A stretch of 64,000 nucleotides of DNA from Brachybacterium sp. FME24 (lineage in GTDB: Bacteria > Actinomycetota > Actinomycetes > Actinomycetales > Dermabacteraceae), in assembly GCF_014897705.1 (NCBI RefSeq), contig NZ_JABUXV010000003.1:248001-312000 (forward strand). Reading direction: 5' to 3'. A program made the position numbers and the translations under genes. The notes under the pieces were generated by a model, which was given only the letters and a program-made list of their open reading frames with translations, had not been told where the DNA came from and made no database searches. This document shows, in pieces, positions 24,133 through 33,439 of this stretch. Position 1 is the first letter of the stretch. The number at the start of each line of letters is the position of its first letter.

Positions 24133-25240
24133 CGGAGTCCTTCCGGTGGCGGCCAGGGCGCCATCTCAGCGGGTCGAAGGTCAGCAGGACGGCGAACAGC
24201 AGGCCGCATACCCAGAAGATCACGACGGCCTGGGTGGAGAGCACCAGCGGGAGCAGCAGACCCACCGAGATCACGACCGTCCACATGTACATGATCAGCA
24301 CGGCGGTGCGCTTGGAGTGGCCCAGGCGCAGCAGGCGGTGGTGGAGATGCGCCTTGTCGGCATGGAACGGGGACTTCCCCGAACCGATCCGGCGCACCAC
24401 CGCGAGGGCGAAGTCCAGGAACGGGATCACCATGACCCCGATGGGCAGCAGGATCGGCAGGAACTGGCCGAAGAAGTCCGCTCCCGAGAGTCGAGCGGGG
24501 TCGACCTGGCCGGTCACGGCTATCGTGCTCGCGGCCAGCAGCAGTCCCAGCAGCATGGATCCGGAATCGCCCATGAAGATGCGGGCCCGAGTCATGTTGT
24601 GCGGCAGGAAGCCCAGACAGGCGCCGATCATCACCGCGGTCAGCAGGGCGGCGAGCGAGGAATAGTCGGTGCTCGAGGCATTGCGCGTGAGCGTGTACGC
24701 GTAGACGAAGAACGCGGAGCCGCCGATCGCCATCACGCCGGCCGCGAGCCCGTCGAGACCGTCGACGAAATTCACGGCGTTCATGCAGACCACCACGACC
24801 AGAACGGTGAGGATCAGGGCCGAGCGTTCGGACAGGATGGTCACCCCGCCGATCGGCAGCGTCACGAGGCTCACGCCCTGCCAGGCCAGCAGCATGGCGG
24901 CCAGTATCTGCCCGGCGAGCTTGGTCATCCAGTCCAGATCCCATTTGTCATCAGCGGCGCCGAGCAGGCACACGAGCCCGCCGGCCGCGAGGATCGCCCA
25001 GGGCTGGCGCCCGTCGCGGAACAGACCCTCGAGGAACGGGACGTTGCTCGCGATGAGCATCGCGACCGCCACACCGGCGAGCATCGCCAGGCCACCCAGG
25101 CGCGGCGTCACCGCATCGTGCACGTCCCGATCACGCACGGCGGTCATCGCTCCGGCGCGACGGGCCAGCAGTCTCACAGCGGGTGTGACCAGGTAGGTCA
25201 CTGCTGCGGAGACCAGCAGGATGAAGAGATAGATCCTCAC
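24116..25240 (-). CDS. wecA: WecA/MraY-family polyprenyl-phosphate GlcNAc-1-phosphate transferase
   Basis: An integral membrane sugar-1-phosphate transferase (374 residues, about 11 helices) that starts a lipid-linked glycan, in actinobacteria usually decaprenyl-P plus UDP-GlcNAc for the arabinogalactan-type or teichoic linkage unit. Key motifs are DDKWDLDW (Mg-binding Asp pair), NAVNFVDGLDGLA, GDSGSMLLG and the His motif HLHHRLLRLG. Its ATG overlaps the tsaC stop (ATGA). This is the conserved position between tsaC and atpI. WecA is more likely than MraY because no murein cluster is adjacent and the His motif is of WecA type. Confidence 0.88.
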   Translation of the reverse strand: MRIYLFILLVSAAVTYLVTPAVRLLARRAGAMTAVRDRDVHDAVTPRLGGLAMLAGVAVAMLIASNVPFLEGLFRDGRQPWAILAAGGLVCLLGAADDKWDLDWMTKLAGQILAAMLLAWQGVSLVTLPIGGVTILSERSALILTVLVVVVCMNAVNFVDGLDGLAAGVMAIGGSAFFVYAYTLTRNASSTDYSSLAALLTAVMIGACLGFLPHNMTRARIFMGDSGSMLLGLLLAASTIAVTGQVDPARLSGADFFGQFLPILLPIGVMVIPFLDFALAVVRRIGSGKSPFHADKAHLHHRLLRLGHSKRTAVLIMYMWTVVISVGLLLPLVLSTQAVVIFWVCGLLFAVLLTFDPLRWRPGRHRKDSDVPSP

Positions 25241-26265
25241 CCGGCAGTGTTCCCCGAGCCGGGGCCGTCGCGCCCCTCGGGAGCAGCAGACGTGGGCGGC
25301 TCGGCGGCACTCGTGGGATCAGTCGCGGAGGTCGTCGAGAGCTCCACGAGGTCAGGCTCGGAGGGGAGGTCCAGCACGCCGGACGTCTCCGCGGCGGGGT
25401 TCGCCGGGGAGATGCCGGGCGCCGCCGAGGTGGTGGGCTCCTCAGCAGCCACGGAGTCTTGGGGGTCGACAGCAGGTGAGTCCGTCTCGGAGGGGAGGTC
25501 GAGCGACCCCTCGGCCGGGGCGGATGCACCGGAGGAAGCGGCGTCCGGGTGGTCCGTGGAATCGGCGTCGGGATCCGACGAGTCGGTTGCCGTCGCCGGC
25601 TCCTCCTCGGGGTCCTCCGGCGCGGGGGCGGTGAAGATGTCGCCGACGACCGCGATGATCTGATCCGCGCTCAGCGCACCCTCGCGGACGATCTCGGCGG
25701 GCTCGACGGTGGTGTCCAGGATGGTGGATCCGGTGCCGATGCGGGCCGGGCCGCCATCGAGGTACTCCTCGACGGCATCGCCGAGCTGCGTCGCCGCATC
25801 GAGCACGGTGAGCGCTGCGGGCTTGCCATGGCGGTTGGCGCTGGAGACGGCGAGCGGGCCGGTGCGGCGCAGCAGTTCGAGAGCGATCTCGTCATCCGGC
25901 ATGCGCAGGGCGACGGTCCCGCCGGTCTCCCCCAGGTCCCAGGTCAAGGAGGTCTGGGCCTTCAGGATCAGAGTGAGCGGGCCGGGCCAGAACTCCTCGG
26001 CCAGTTGTTCGACGTAGTCGGGGAGGTCGACAGCGAGGGCGAGCAGCACGGCGTGGTCCCCGACCAGGACCGGCGGTGGGACGTCGCGACCCCGGCCCTT
26101 GGCCTCGAGCAGTGCGCTGACCGCATCCGGGGTGAAGGCGTCGGCCCCGATGCCGTAGACGGTGTCCGTCGGCAGGACGATCAGCTTTCCGTCGCGGACG
26201 GCGTCGGTCGCGGCCGCCAGGGCGGCCTCGCGGGATTCTGGGTTCTGGGTGTCATGCACGCTCAC
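25237..26265 (-). CDS. tsaC: L-threonylcarbamoyladenylate synthase with long disordered tail
   Basis: A Sua5/YrdC/YwlC family enzyme that makes threonylcarbamoyl-AMP from threonine, bicarbonate and ATP for the t6A37 modification of tRNA. The catalytic domain is residues 1 to about 205, with LIVLPTDTVYGIGADAF, PLTLILKA and ALRMPD, ending near GALSADQII. Unusually, about 125 more residues follow, almost all Pro, Ala, Ser, Thr, Asp and Glu, twice containing LDLPSE. No Sua5 C-terminal domain is present. GTG 26265 overlaps the prmC stop as GTGA. The partner tsaD lies at 47561-48619. Confidence 0.9.
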   Translation of the reverse strand: MSVHDTQNPESREAALAAATDAVRDGKLIVLPTDTVYGIGADAFTPDAVSALLEAKGRGRDVPPPVLVGDHAVLLALAVDLPDYVEQLAEEFWPGPLTLILKAQTSLTWDLGETGGTVALRMPDDEIALELLRRTGPLAVSSANRHGKPAALTVLDAATQLGDAVEEYLDGGPARIGTGSTILDTTVEPAEIVREGALSADQIIAVVGDIFTAPAPEDPEEEPATATDSSDPDADSTDHPDAASSGASAPAEGSLDLPSETDSPAVDPQDSVAAEEPTTSAAPGISPANPAAETSGVLDLPSEPDLVELSTTSATDPTSAAEPPTSAAPEGRDGPGSGNTAG

Positions 26266-27200
26266 CGGGTCAGTCTCTCACTTCCAGGGTTCGGAGCCCC
26301 GTCCGCACGGCGCGCGACCAGGAAGCGGTCACGACCGGTCAGGTCCGGGGCTGTGCTCAGATGGTCGAAGCCGCCGATCAGTGCTGCGGCCTCTCGGGCG
26401 GATCGGCCCTGGACGTCAGCATGCTCCATGACCAGCAGACCCCCCGGTCGCAGCAGGTGGGAGGCCCAGGAGATCACCGCGCGCGGCACCTCCAGGCCGT
26501 CCGCACCACCGCCGAACAGTGCGCAGTGCGGATCATGCTCGAGCACCTCGGCATCGCGCGGCACGGCCTCAGGCGGGATGTACGGCGGATTGGAGAGTAT
26601 CGCGTCGACCCCAGCGGCGGCCTCCAGTTCGGCCAGCGGACCCTCCTGCGCGGGCACGCCGCCCGGCAGCCGGGCGGTCAGATCGGCCTGCAGCACGCGG
26701 CCGCGGCCGGGACCTGCCCTCTCGAGGTTCTCCCGCGCCAGGGACGCCGCAGCGGTATCGATCTCGACCGCCAGCACCCGAGCCTGCGGGAACTCGTCGA
26801 GGACGGAAGCCGCCAGGGCGCCGCTGCCGGTGCACAGGTCCACCACGGTCTCCACGGCCCCGGTGGCGTGCTCGCGCAGCAGATCCAGGGCGAGCTCGGT
26901 CTCCGGGCGCGGGATGAAGACCCCGGGCCGCACGGTGAGCATGAGGCGCCGGAAGGGGGCGCGGCCGAGGATCAGCTGGAGGGGCTCACGGCGTTCACGG
27001 CGCCGCGTGAGCTCTTCGAGTTCGCGGGCGAAGCCGGCAGGGAGCTCGTCGAGCATCACGAGGGGCTGGCGCGTCCCGGCGGCCGCAGCGATCAGGGCAC
27101 GGGCATCCACGCTGGGCGAGGGCACCTCTGCCCGCCCCAGACGCTCAGTGGTCTCGGCCAGCGCCGTGCGCAGGAGGAGGCGGGTGTCGGAGGCACTCAT
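26262..27200 (-). CDS. prmC: peptide chain release factor glutamine N5-methyltransferase
   Basis: PrmC/HemK (312 residues) methylates the Gln of the GGQ motif in RF1 and RF2 using S-adenosylmethionine. It has an N-terminal helical domain for RF binding, then a Rossmann methyltransferase with [13 protein letters not shown] and the diagnostic [13 protein letters not shown]. The ATG overlaps the stop of prfA (ATGA), its own substrate gene, as in most bacteria. Confidence 0.94.
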   Translation of the reverse strand: MSASDTRLLLRTALAETTERLGRAEVPSPSVDARALIAAAAGTRQPLVMLDELPAGFARELEELTRRRERREPLQLILGRAPFRRLMLTVRPGVFIPRPETELALDLLREHATGAVETVVDLCTGSGALAASVLDEFPQARVLAVEIDTAAASLARENLERAGPGRGRVLQADLTARLPGGVPAQEGPLAELEAAAGVDAILSNPPYIPPEAVPRDAEVLEHDPHCALFGGGADGLEVPRAVISWASHLLRPGGLLVMEHADVQGRSAREAAALIGGFDHLSTAPDLTGRDRFLVARRADGAPNPGSERLTR

Positions 27201-28345
27201 CCGCGGTTGTCCCGGACAGCGGAATGCTGGGCGTCCTCGAGGCGAGCGGCGCGTTCGGCGTCACGGGAAGAGGCGATGAGGTCGTCGAGGTCCCCGGAGA
27301 GGACCTGGGACAGGTTTCCCGCCTTGTACCCGGTGCGGTGATCCGCGACCCGGGACTCGGGGAAGTTGTAGGTGCGGATGCGTTCGCTGCGGTCGACCGT
27401 GCGCACCTGGGAGCGACGGGCCGCAGAGGACTGCTGCTCCTGCTCGGCCCGACGCGCGTCCAGCAGTCGCGTGCGCAGGATCCGCCGTGCCTGCTCACGG
27501 TTCTGGAGCTGGCTCTTCTGGTCCTGGCACGAGACCACGAGCCCTGTCGGCAGATGCGTGATGCGTACGGCGGAGTCCGTGGTGTTCACGCTCTGCCCGC
27601 CGGGGCCGCTCGAGCGGAACACGTCGATGCGCAGGTTCGCCGGCGCCATCGCCTCGGCGAGGAGCTCACCCTCGTCGGCCTCATCGGCCTCGGGCAGCAC
27701 CAGCACGCCGACGGCGGAGGTGTGGATGCGACCTGCCGATTCGGTCACGGGCACCCGCTGCACCCGGTGCACCCCGGCCTCGTGCTTGAGGTGGGCATAG
27801 ACGCCGTCGGCAGCGGCGGTGCCCGAGCGCGCGGTGATCGCAGCGGTGACGTCCTTGAAGCCCCCGAGATCGGAGTCCGCAGCGGTGAGCACCTCGACGC
27901 GCCATCCCTTGCTCTCGGCGTAGACGCGGTACATCCGCAGCAGGTCCGCGGCGAACAGCGCTGATTCCTCACCGCCGGCGCCGGCCTTGATCTCCAGGAT
28001 GACGTCGCGCGCATCGTCGGGGTCGCGCGGGGCGAGGAGGTCCTCGAGGCGCTCGCGCTCGGCCATCAGGCGGGCGGCGAGCTGCTCTGTCTCCTGGGCG
28101 AGCTCGGCGTCGCCCTCCCCCAGTTCGGCGAGCTCGTGGGCGGTGTCGAGATCTGCGGCCGTCGTCTCGATCTGCGCGGCGGCGCGCAGCACCGACTCCA
28201 GCTCGGCGTAGCGCCTGCCGATGCGTCGGGCACGCGCCGGATCGTCGTGCAGTGCGGGATCGGCCATCGACTCCTGGAGATGGGCATGTTCGAGGCGCAA
28301 CGGGTCCAGACGATCGTGGCGATCGCCCGCGCTGTCCTCGGCCAT
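27197..28345 (-). CDS. prfA: peptide chain release factor 1
   Basis: RF1 (382 residues) ends translation at UAA and UAG. The catalytic motif [14 protein letters not shown] lies near residue 250, and the C-terminal basic region contains [17 protein letters not shown]. The frame is open 32 codons further upstream, but ATG 28345 has GAGGGG six nt before it and matches the family start; the ATG two codons earlier would sit directly on that sequence. It follows rpmE on the same strand and leads the run into the atp genes. Confidence 0.95.
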   Translation of the reverse strand: MAEDSAGDRHDRLDPLRLEHAHLQESMADPALHDDPARARRIGRRYAELESVLRAAAQIETTAADLDTAHELAELGEGDAELAQETEQLAARLMAERERLEDLLAPRDPDDARDVILEIKAGAGGEESALFAADLLRMYRVYAESKGWRVEVLTAADSDLGGFKDVTAAITARSGTAAADGVYAHLKHEAGVHRVQRVPVTESAGRIHTSAVGVLVLPEADEADEGELLAEAMAPANLRIDVFRSSGPGGQSVNTTDSAVRITHLPTGLVVSCQDQKSQLQNREQARRILRTRLLDARRAEQEQQSSAARRSQVRTVDRSERIRTYNFPESRVADHRTGYKAGNLSQVLSGDLDDLIASSRDAERAARLEDAQHSAVRDNRG

Positions 28346-28522
28346 GGTCATCCCCTCGGTGTCGAACCGGTCCCGGTGCGCGCACGACGCACAGATCACC
28401 CCTATGCACGACGACGCCGGTGCACGCCCTGGGGCGCGCACCGGCGTCGGAGACTGAGCTCAGGTGTGCGCTGAACTGCTCGATCTCCTACTGCTCGTAC
28501 CTCGCAGCACGTCGATCGTAGA

Positions 28523-28735
28523 TCAAGCAGGCTTCTTGCCGTAGCGGGCCTCGAAGCGGGCCACGCGGCCGCCGGTGTCGAGGATCTTCTGCTTGCCGGT
28601 GTAGAAGGGGTGGCACGCGGAGCAGACCTCGGTGCTGATCGCACCGTCGGACTTGGTGCTGCGGGTGGTGAACGAGTTGCCACAGGTGCACTTCACCGTG
28701 GTCTCGACGTACTCGGGGTGAATCTGAGCCTTCAT
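28523..28735 (-). CDS. rpmE: 50S ribosomal protein L31 (zinc-binding form)
   Basis: L31 of 70 residues starting [20 protein letters not shown]. It retains four cysteines (KCTCGN and [12 protein letters not shown]), so it is the zinc-containing C+ form; many actinobacteria carry a second cysteine-free copy elsewhere, used under zinc limitation. ATG 28735 is preceded by GAAGGAGAGAC. In the ancestral order rho is directly upstream; here a sugar-use cassette separates them. Confidence 0.96.
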   Translation of the reverse strand: MKAQIHPEYVETTVKCTCGNSFTTRSTKSDGAISTEVCSACHPFYTGKQKILDTGGRVARFEARYGKKPA

Positions 28736-28878
28736 GTCTCTCCTTCTCGGGGTCGCTGGGTCGGTGCCCGGCCGGGCATCGTGAACCAGAACCGACGTCA
28801 CAGTGTGCCATGGAACGTCACCCTCCCGCGAGGGATCCGGATGCGGCGTGCGCAACATCGCGGGCGACGTCAGCCCGC

Positions 28879-29862
28879 TCAGGTCGACCCGCGGACCTCC
28901 AGGCGGTAGGGCACCAACCGATGCGCCCCAGCCCCACTCAGTGGTGCCGCCCCCGTGAGCATCTGTGCCACCAGGTCCACGGTCTCCCGGGCGACGGCAG
29001 GGATGTCGATGCTCAGCGTGGTCAGCTCCGGAGTCACGAGCGAGGCGATCTCCAGGCCGTCGATGCCGACGAGCCGGACGTCACCGGGCACCTCGACACC
29101 CATCGACCGCAGAGTGCGCAGCAGACGCACCGCGAGCTCGTCGTTGAAGGCGAGGAGGGTGTCGGCCCCTGCAGCGAGGACCGTCTCGAGGGAGGCGCGA
29201 TGCCCGGTGCGGGCGTCGACCTCGTAGATCGGCACCTCGCCGTCCACGGTGAGCGTCCCCAGGGCGTCCGCGAGAGCGAGGGCGCGACCACCGATGGGCC
29301 CTCCTGCCAGGTCGAGCACCACCGGTCGACGCGCGCCCGATTCCCGGAGGTGCGCCACGAGCTCCGTGATCGCCTGCGCCGGGGCGAGCTCCACGACCCC
29401 CGTCTCGTCGACCTGCTCCGCAGAGCCGTCCAGTCGCACCACGGGCATGCCCGCGTTGCCCCGGATCCCCCCGGTGAGCACGCCGTAACCGACGATCGCA
29501 TCGACCCGACGAGCGAGCTCACCGGCGACCCCCTCGGGACGGGGCGCGTGCTCGGCCTCGGCCAGGACCACGTTCCAGCCGTGCGGGGCGCACGCCCGCA
29601 CCACGGCCGCACCGAGCTCCGCGAAGTACGCATTGGACAGGTCCATGACGACGAGCCCGAGCGTGATGGGTCCCTGTTCGACCAGCCCTCTCCCGAAACG
29701 AGAGGGCCGGTAGTTGAGCTCCGAGGCAGCACCGAGCACCCGTGCCCGGGTGGCGGCGCTGATGCCGGTCATGTCGTTCATCGCGCGCGAGACCGTCTGC
29801 CGGGAGACCCCGGCACGCTCCGCGACGTCGATGATCGTGGGCCGGCGCCCCGAGGAGGTCAC
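28879..29862 (-). CDS. LacI family transcriptional regulator
   Basis: A 327-residue LacI-type repressor. The helix-turn-helix is at the N-terminus ([20 protein letters not shown]), followed by the hinge ([12 protein letters not shown]) and a periplasmic-binding-protein-like effector domain ending [22 protein letters not shown] 29862 overlaps the stop of the upstream oxidoreductase gene (GTGA), so it is made from the same mRNA. The two identical palindromes in the divergent promoter region (31912-31925 and 32079-32092) are LacI-like operators and its likely targets. The effector is probably the sugar taken up by the adjacent ABC system, or a derivative, but this is not visible in sequence. Confidence 0.9.
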   Translation of the reverse strand: MTSSGRRPTIIDVAERAGVSRQTVSRAMNDMTGISAATRARVLGAASELNYRPSRFGRGLVEQGPITLGLVVMDLSNAYFAELGAAVVRACAPHGWNVVLAEAEHAPRPEGVAGELARRVDAIVGYGVLTGGIRGNAGMPVVRLDGSAEQVDETGVVELAPAQAITELVAHLRESGARRPVVLDLAGGPIGGRALALADALGTLTVDGEVPIYEVDARTGHRASLETVLAAGADTLLAFNDELAVRLLRTLRSMGVEVPGDVRLVGIDGLEIASLVTPELTTLSIDIPAVARETVDLVAQMLTGAAPLSGAGAHRLVPYRLEVRGST

Positions 29863-31871
29863 CTCGACGGCGCCCGCAGATCGAGCCAGGCGAGATCGCT
29901 CTCGGAGAGCTCCACACCCAGGCCCAGCGTCGAGGAGCGCATCTCGGCGATGCTGCGCGGGCCGAACAGCGGGAACGTCGGGAACTTCTGGTGCAGCACG
30001 AAGGCCAGGGCGATCGCGGTCGCCGGGACGCCCCGCTCCTGGCCGAGAGTCTCCGCTCGGGCCAGGCGCTCGAAGTTCTCGTCGCTGTAGTAGCAGCGCA
30101 CCAGTTCCGCGTCGGAGCGGTCCTCGGGGTGGGCGCGTCCGGTGAAGAAGCCGCGGGCCTGCGAGGACCACGGGAGCAGGGCGATGCCGCGCTCCTCGAG
30201 CCACGCCTTGGAGTCGGAGTCCGTGGCGTGGACGCAGCCGGCCCACGGTACGTCGAGCGCCTCGGCGAGTCCGAAGTGGTTCGACAGAATGGTGAACCCG
30301 GTACGACCGTTCGCGCGGGCGTATTCGTTGGCCTCGTCCACCCGAGCTGGTGTCCAGTTCGAGCCGCCATAGGCGCGGATGCGGCCGGCGCGCAGGTGCT
30401 CGTCCATCACGTCGACGAACTCCCCGACCGGGATCTCCGGATTGTCGCGGTGCATCATGTAGAGGTCCGCGTAGTCGGTGCCCTGACGCTCGAGGGACTC
30501 GCCGAGCTGGCGCGTGATCGACTCCGGGTCGCAGTGCGGGGTGTGGGCTCCCTTGGTGATCACCACGACGTCCTCGCGCACGCCACGGTTCTGGACCCAC
30601 TTCCCGAACAGCTTCTCGACGTATCCGCCGCCATAGATGTAGGCGGTGTCGAACGTGGTGCCGCCCATCTCGTAGAAGGCATCGAACATCGCCGAGGCAT
30701 GCGCCAGGTTCATCTGGTTGTCGCAGCCCATGACCAGGCGGGAGACCTTCTTGTCGAGTCCTGGGAGGGACCCGTAGGCCATCGCGGGGCCGACCTGGAC
30801 GCTGCCGGGTGCCAGCGGGCGACCGGTGAGGGTGGGGATGTCGGCGTCATCTGCCTCGAAGGCGAAGCGCAGGCCGATCTCCTCGCGCCAGAGATCCAGC
30901 GCGCGCGCCTGGCCGAGGGAGTTCTCCGGGGTGACCTCGGGGACGACTCCCCCGTCGCGCGCCGCCCGGGCGAGGGCGTCGGCCTCCAGTGCGTAGGGCG
31001 ACGCTGCAGGGATCTCGAGCCGCTGAGGCTCTTGTCCGACCACGTCGAGCTCGATGACCTGCTTCTCGCCCAGGCCCCAGGGGTCCTGCATGCGGATCAC
31101 GCCACGGGAGCCGGTGATGGTCGCGGACTGCGGATCTGCCAGACGCACACCGGTGCGCAGGCTCGCGGTGATTCCGCCGGGGAGGGTGACCTCGGCGGTG
31201 GCCCACTCATCCACCCCGGTCTCCCCGATCGTGCCGCTGCCGTGCAGCGCGGTCGGGTCCGCAAAGGCCTTGCCCTGCGCGGCGCCGGCGACGAAGCGGG
31301 CGAAGGACAGCGGGTAGCAGCCGACGTCGAGGATCCCGCCGCCCGCCGTGGCGGGGTCGAAGAGGCGCCCGCTGCGACCGCCGGTGTCGAAGGCGAAGGA
31401 GGCGTCGATATGGGTGACCTCGCCGATCGCACTCTCGGCGACGAGCTCGAGGACCCGCACCGTCTGCGGGTGGAAGCGATACATGTATGCCTCGAGGAGG
31501 ACCTTCCCGCTGCGCGCCGCGAGATCGGTCAGCGCCATGGTGGTGCCCGAGTTCGGGGTCATCGGCTTCTCGCAGAGCACGTGCTTGCCGGCCTCGAGTG
31601 CGGCTGCGGCCAGCGCCGCGTGGCCGGTGTGCACGGTGGAGATGTAAACGGCGTCGACGTCCGGCGAGGCGAGGACCGTCTCGTAGTCACCGATGAGCGC
31701 CACCCCCTGCAGGGGGAACTCCTCGGCCAAGGCCTGTGCGCGTTCGGGCGAGGTGCTGCCGACGGCGACCAGGACGCCCTCCTGCGAGGACGGCAGCTGG
31801 GAGGCGAAACGGCGCGCGATGGAGCCGGGGCCGAGCACGGCCCAGCGGAACGGGGTGGAGGTGGTGCTCAT
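29859..31871 (-). CDS. two-domain oxidoreductase: Gfo/Idh/MocA fused to aldo/keto reductase
   Basis: A 670-residue natural fusion. Residues 1-330 are a Gfo/Idh/MocA dehydrogenase: the Rossmann start WAVLGPGSIARRFASQL, then HVLCEKPMTPN with the catalytic Lys, and GGGILDVGCYPLSF. Residues 345-670 are an aldo/keto reductase with the tetrad visible: Asp and Tyr in TFDTAYIYGGGY, Lys in VVITKGAH and His in LYMMHRDNPE. Both halves look intact, so one chain may do two successive redox steps on a sugar with a shared nicotinamide pool. ATG 31871 is used; its ribosome binding site (AAGGA) is rather distant. It is first in the leftward transcript with lacI and divergent from the ABC importer. Confidence 0.88.
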   Translation of the reverse strand: MSTTSTPFRWAVLGPGSIARRFASQLPSSQEGVLVAVGSTSPERAQALAEEFPLQGVALIGDYETVLASPDVDAVYISTVHTGHAALAAAALEAGKHVLCEKPMTPNSGTTMALTDLAARSGKVLLEAYMYRFHPQTVRVLELVAESAIGEVTHIDASFAFDTGGRSGRLFDPATAGGGILDVGCYPLSFARFVAGAAQGKAFADPTALHGSGTIGETGVDEWATAEVTLPGGITASLRTGVRLADPQSATITGSRGVIRMQDPWGLGEKQVIELDVVGQEPQRLEIPAASPYALEADALARAARDGGVVPEVTPENSLGQARALDLWREEIGLRFAFEADDADIPTLTGRPLAPGSVQVGPAMAYGSLPGLDKKVSRLVMGCDNQMNLAHASAMFDAFYEMGGTTFDTAYIYGGGYVEKLFGKWVQNRGVREDVVVITKGAHTPHCDPESITRQLGESLERQGTDYADLYMMHRDNPEIPVGEFVDVMDEHLRAGRIRAYGGSNWTPARVDEANEYARANGRTGFTILSNHFGLAEALDVPWAGCVHATDSDSKAWLEERGIALLPWSSQARGFFTGRAHPEDRSDAELVRCYYSDENFERLARAETLGQERGVPATAIALAFVLHQKFPTFPLFGPRSIAEMRSSTLGLGVELSESDLAWLDLRAPSR

Positions 31872-31911
31872 GGAGACAGCGACGTCCTTCGGGATCGAGT
31901 TCGGTACGGGT

Positions 31912-31925
31912 CGTGAACGTTCACG
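31912..31925. promoter_or_regulatory. LacI-type operator, left copy
   Basis: CGTGAACGTTCACG is a perfect 14-bp palindrome with a central CG, as in LacI/GalR family operators. It is identical to the copy at 32079-32092 and lies 8 nt downstream of the -10 of the leftward oxidoreductase-lacI promoter. Confidence 0.85.
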
Positions 31926-31933
31926 ATTGCTCC

Positions 31934-31962
31934 ACGCTATCCCGCCCGAGACCGTCCCACAA
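31934..31962 (-). promoter_or_regulatory. promoter of oxidoreductase-lacI transcript
   Basis: On the minus strand, TTGTGG (31957-31962) and TAGCGT (31934-31939) are separated by exactly 17 nt. Initiation would be just upstream of, or within, the left operator, consistent with repression by the LacI protein. Confidence 0.55.
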
Positions 31963-32039
31963 GGCCATTCCGCCGAGCCGCCCCACCGGACACCCTTCGA
32001 CCGCCCGGGGCGTCCAGATGAACCCATGCCGCGTGATCG

Positions 32040-32068
32040 TTGACGCACAGCGGTCGCGATGACATGAT
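32040..32068 (+). promoter_or_regulatory. promoter of the sugar ABC importer genes
   Basis: TTGACG (32040-32045), a 17-nt spacer and CATGAT (32063-32068) form a good vegetative promoter. The right operator begins 10 nt after the -10 box and would cover the start site. Confidence 0.6.
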
Positions 32069-32078
32069 CTGCGTCACC

Positions 32079-32092
32079 CGTGAACGTTCACG
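32079..32092. promoter_or_regulatory. LacI-type operator, right copy
   Basis: The same 14-bp palindrome CGTGAACGTTCACG, placed just downstream of the importer promoter and 34 bp before the solute-binding protein start. The two copies are 167 bp apart start to start (about 16 helical turns), so a looped repressor bridge is possible. Confidence 0.85.
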
Positions 32093-32125
32093 GTACACGA
32101 CCACCACTCAATGAGGAGGGTGCGT

Positions 32126-33439
32126 ATGAGCGCTGCGCTCGCACGCCGTCCACACCGAACGATCGCCAGTCCGTCCCGCCGTTCCCTGCTGCTCGGCGCG
32201 GGCCTGCTCCCGCTGACCCTTGCCGGCTGCGGTTCCGACCCGACGATCTCCGACGATCCCGACGAGCTGGTCATGTGGTACTGGGACCGCTCCGCCAGCC
32301 CGAAACTGCTCGAGGAGGCCACGGCGCAGATCCCCGGGACCCAGCGGACTCTGCGCGCTGACGTCATCGGCACCAGCTTCGATACCAAGCTGCGCACCAG
32401 CCTTGCCGGTGACGCCTACATCCCCGACATCACCTACATCAACTCGAACAACGCCCTGTACTTCACCAATGAGGATCAGTTCCTGGATCTGTCCGAGTTC
32501 GGCGCGGACTCGGTCAAGGACGACTTCTACGAATGGAAGTGGGACCTCGGGAAGACGCCCACGGGTCGGTTCTGCTTCTTCCCGCTCGACATCGGCCCGA
32601 CCGGATACTTCTTCCGCCAGGACATCTTCGAAGAGGCCGGCCTGCCGAGCACTCCCGAGGACGTCTCCGCGGCGATCACCACCTGGGAGGAGTGGATCGC
32701 GCTGGGCACCGAGCTCCGGGAGGCCGCCGACGCCTACCTGGTCAACGATGCGCAGAACATCTTCGAGGGCTTCTTGAACTCGAGCCCGGAACGCTACTTC
32801 GATACCGACGACAAACCCCTGTACCTCCAGCCCGACAGCGCCGTCCGCCAGGCCTGGGACACCACCGTCGCCGCCATCGAGGCCGGGGTGAGCGCCAAGA
32901 TCCCGCGCGATCGCGGCACCGATCAGAATGCGGCATGGGCCAGTGGTCGCACCGCGGGCAACATCGGTGCGGCCTGGTGGACACAGGTCCTCGAGGAGTC
33001 CGCTCCCGACACCGCCGGCACCTGGCGCCTCGCCTCCCAACCGGTCCGCCCGGGCAACAACGGCGGCTCCTTCGCCGCGCTCCCCCACACCTGCAAGGAT
33101 CCCGAGGCCGCGCTCGCCTTCATCACCTGGATCAATTCTCCGCAGAATCAGGCGGCGGCGTACCAGGACGTCCAGCTGTTCCCCTCCACTCCCGCTTCCT
33201 TCGAGAGCCTGTCCTACTCCGGGGACTTCTACGGGGACCAGAACCCGCTGGAGTTCTTCTCCACCGCTGCGGAGTCCGTCCCCTCCTCGTTCATCAGCAC
33301 CTGGGAGACCATGATCAGCGGCACCTTCACCCTCGAGATCACCAACGTCGAGACCTCGGGCAAAGATCCGCAGCGCGCCTGGGAGGACGCCGTCGCCCAG
33401 TCGGAGAAGGTGCTCACCAAGCGAGGGATCACCACATGA
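32126..33439 (+). CDS. sugar ABC transporter solute-binding lipoprotein
   Basis: A 437-residue family 1-type solute-binding protein. The signal contains SRRSLLLGAGLLPLTLAGC: a possible twin-arginine motif and a lipobox with Cys as first mature residue. The mature part has the usual features of a sugar binder, including DPDELVMWYWDRS at the start and FPLDIGPTGYFFRQDIFEEAGLP in the middle. ATG 32126 is preceded by GAGGAGGG at ideal spacing; an ATG five codons earlier sits before that site. It is first of three importer genes and its stop overlaps the next start (ATGA). Substrate unknown; probably an oligosaccharide or glycoside given the neighbours. Confidence 0.88.
   Translation: MSAALARRPHRTIASPSRRSLLLGAGLLPLTLAGCGSDPTISDDPDELVMWYWDRSASPKLLEEATAQIPGTQRTLRADVIGTSFDTKLRTSLAGDAYIPDITYINSNNALYFTNEDQFLDLSEFGADSVKDDFYEWKWDLGKTPTGRFCFFPLDIGPTGYFFRQDIFEEAGLPSTPEDVSAAITTWEEWIALGTELREAADAYLVNDAQNIFEGFLNSSPERYFDTDDKPLYLQPDSAVRQAWDTTVAAIEAGVSAKIPRDRGTDQNAAWASGRTAGNIGAAWWTQVLEESAPDTAGTWRLASQPVRPGNNGGSFAALPHTCKDPEAALAFITWINSPQNQAAAYQDVQLFPSTPASFESLSYSGDFYGDQNPLEFFSTAAESVPSSFISTWETMISGTFTLEITNVETSGKDPQRAWEDAVAQSEKVLTKRGITT

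Noticed and set aside
28821-28834. Hairpin CCCTC-CCGC-GAGGG as terminator of lacI
   Set aside because: Only 5 bp, no T-run; too weak to distinguish from chance.
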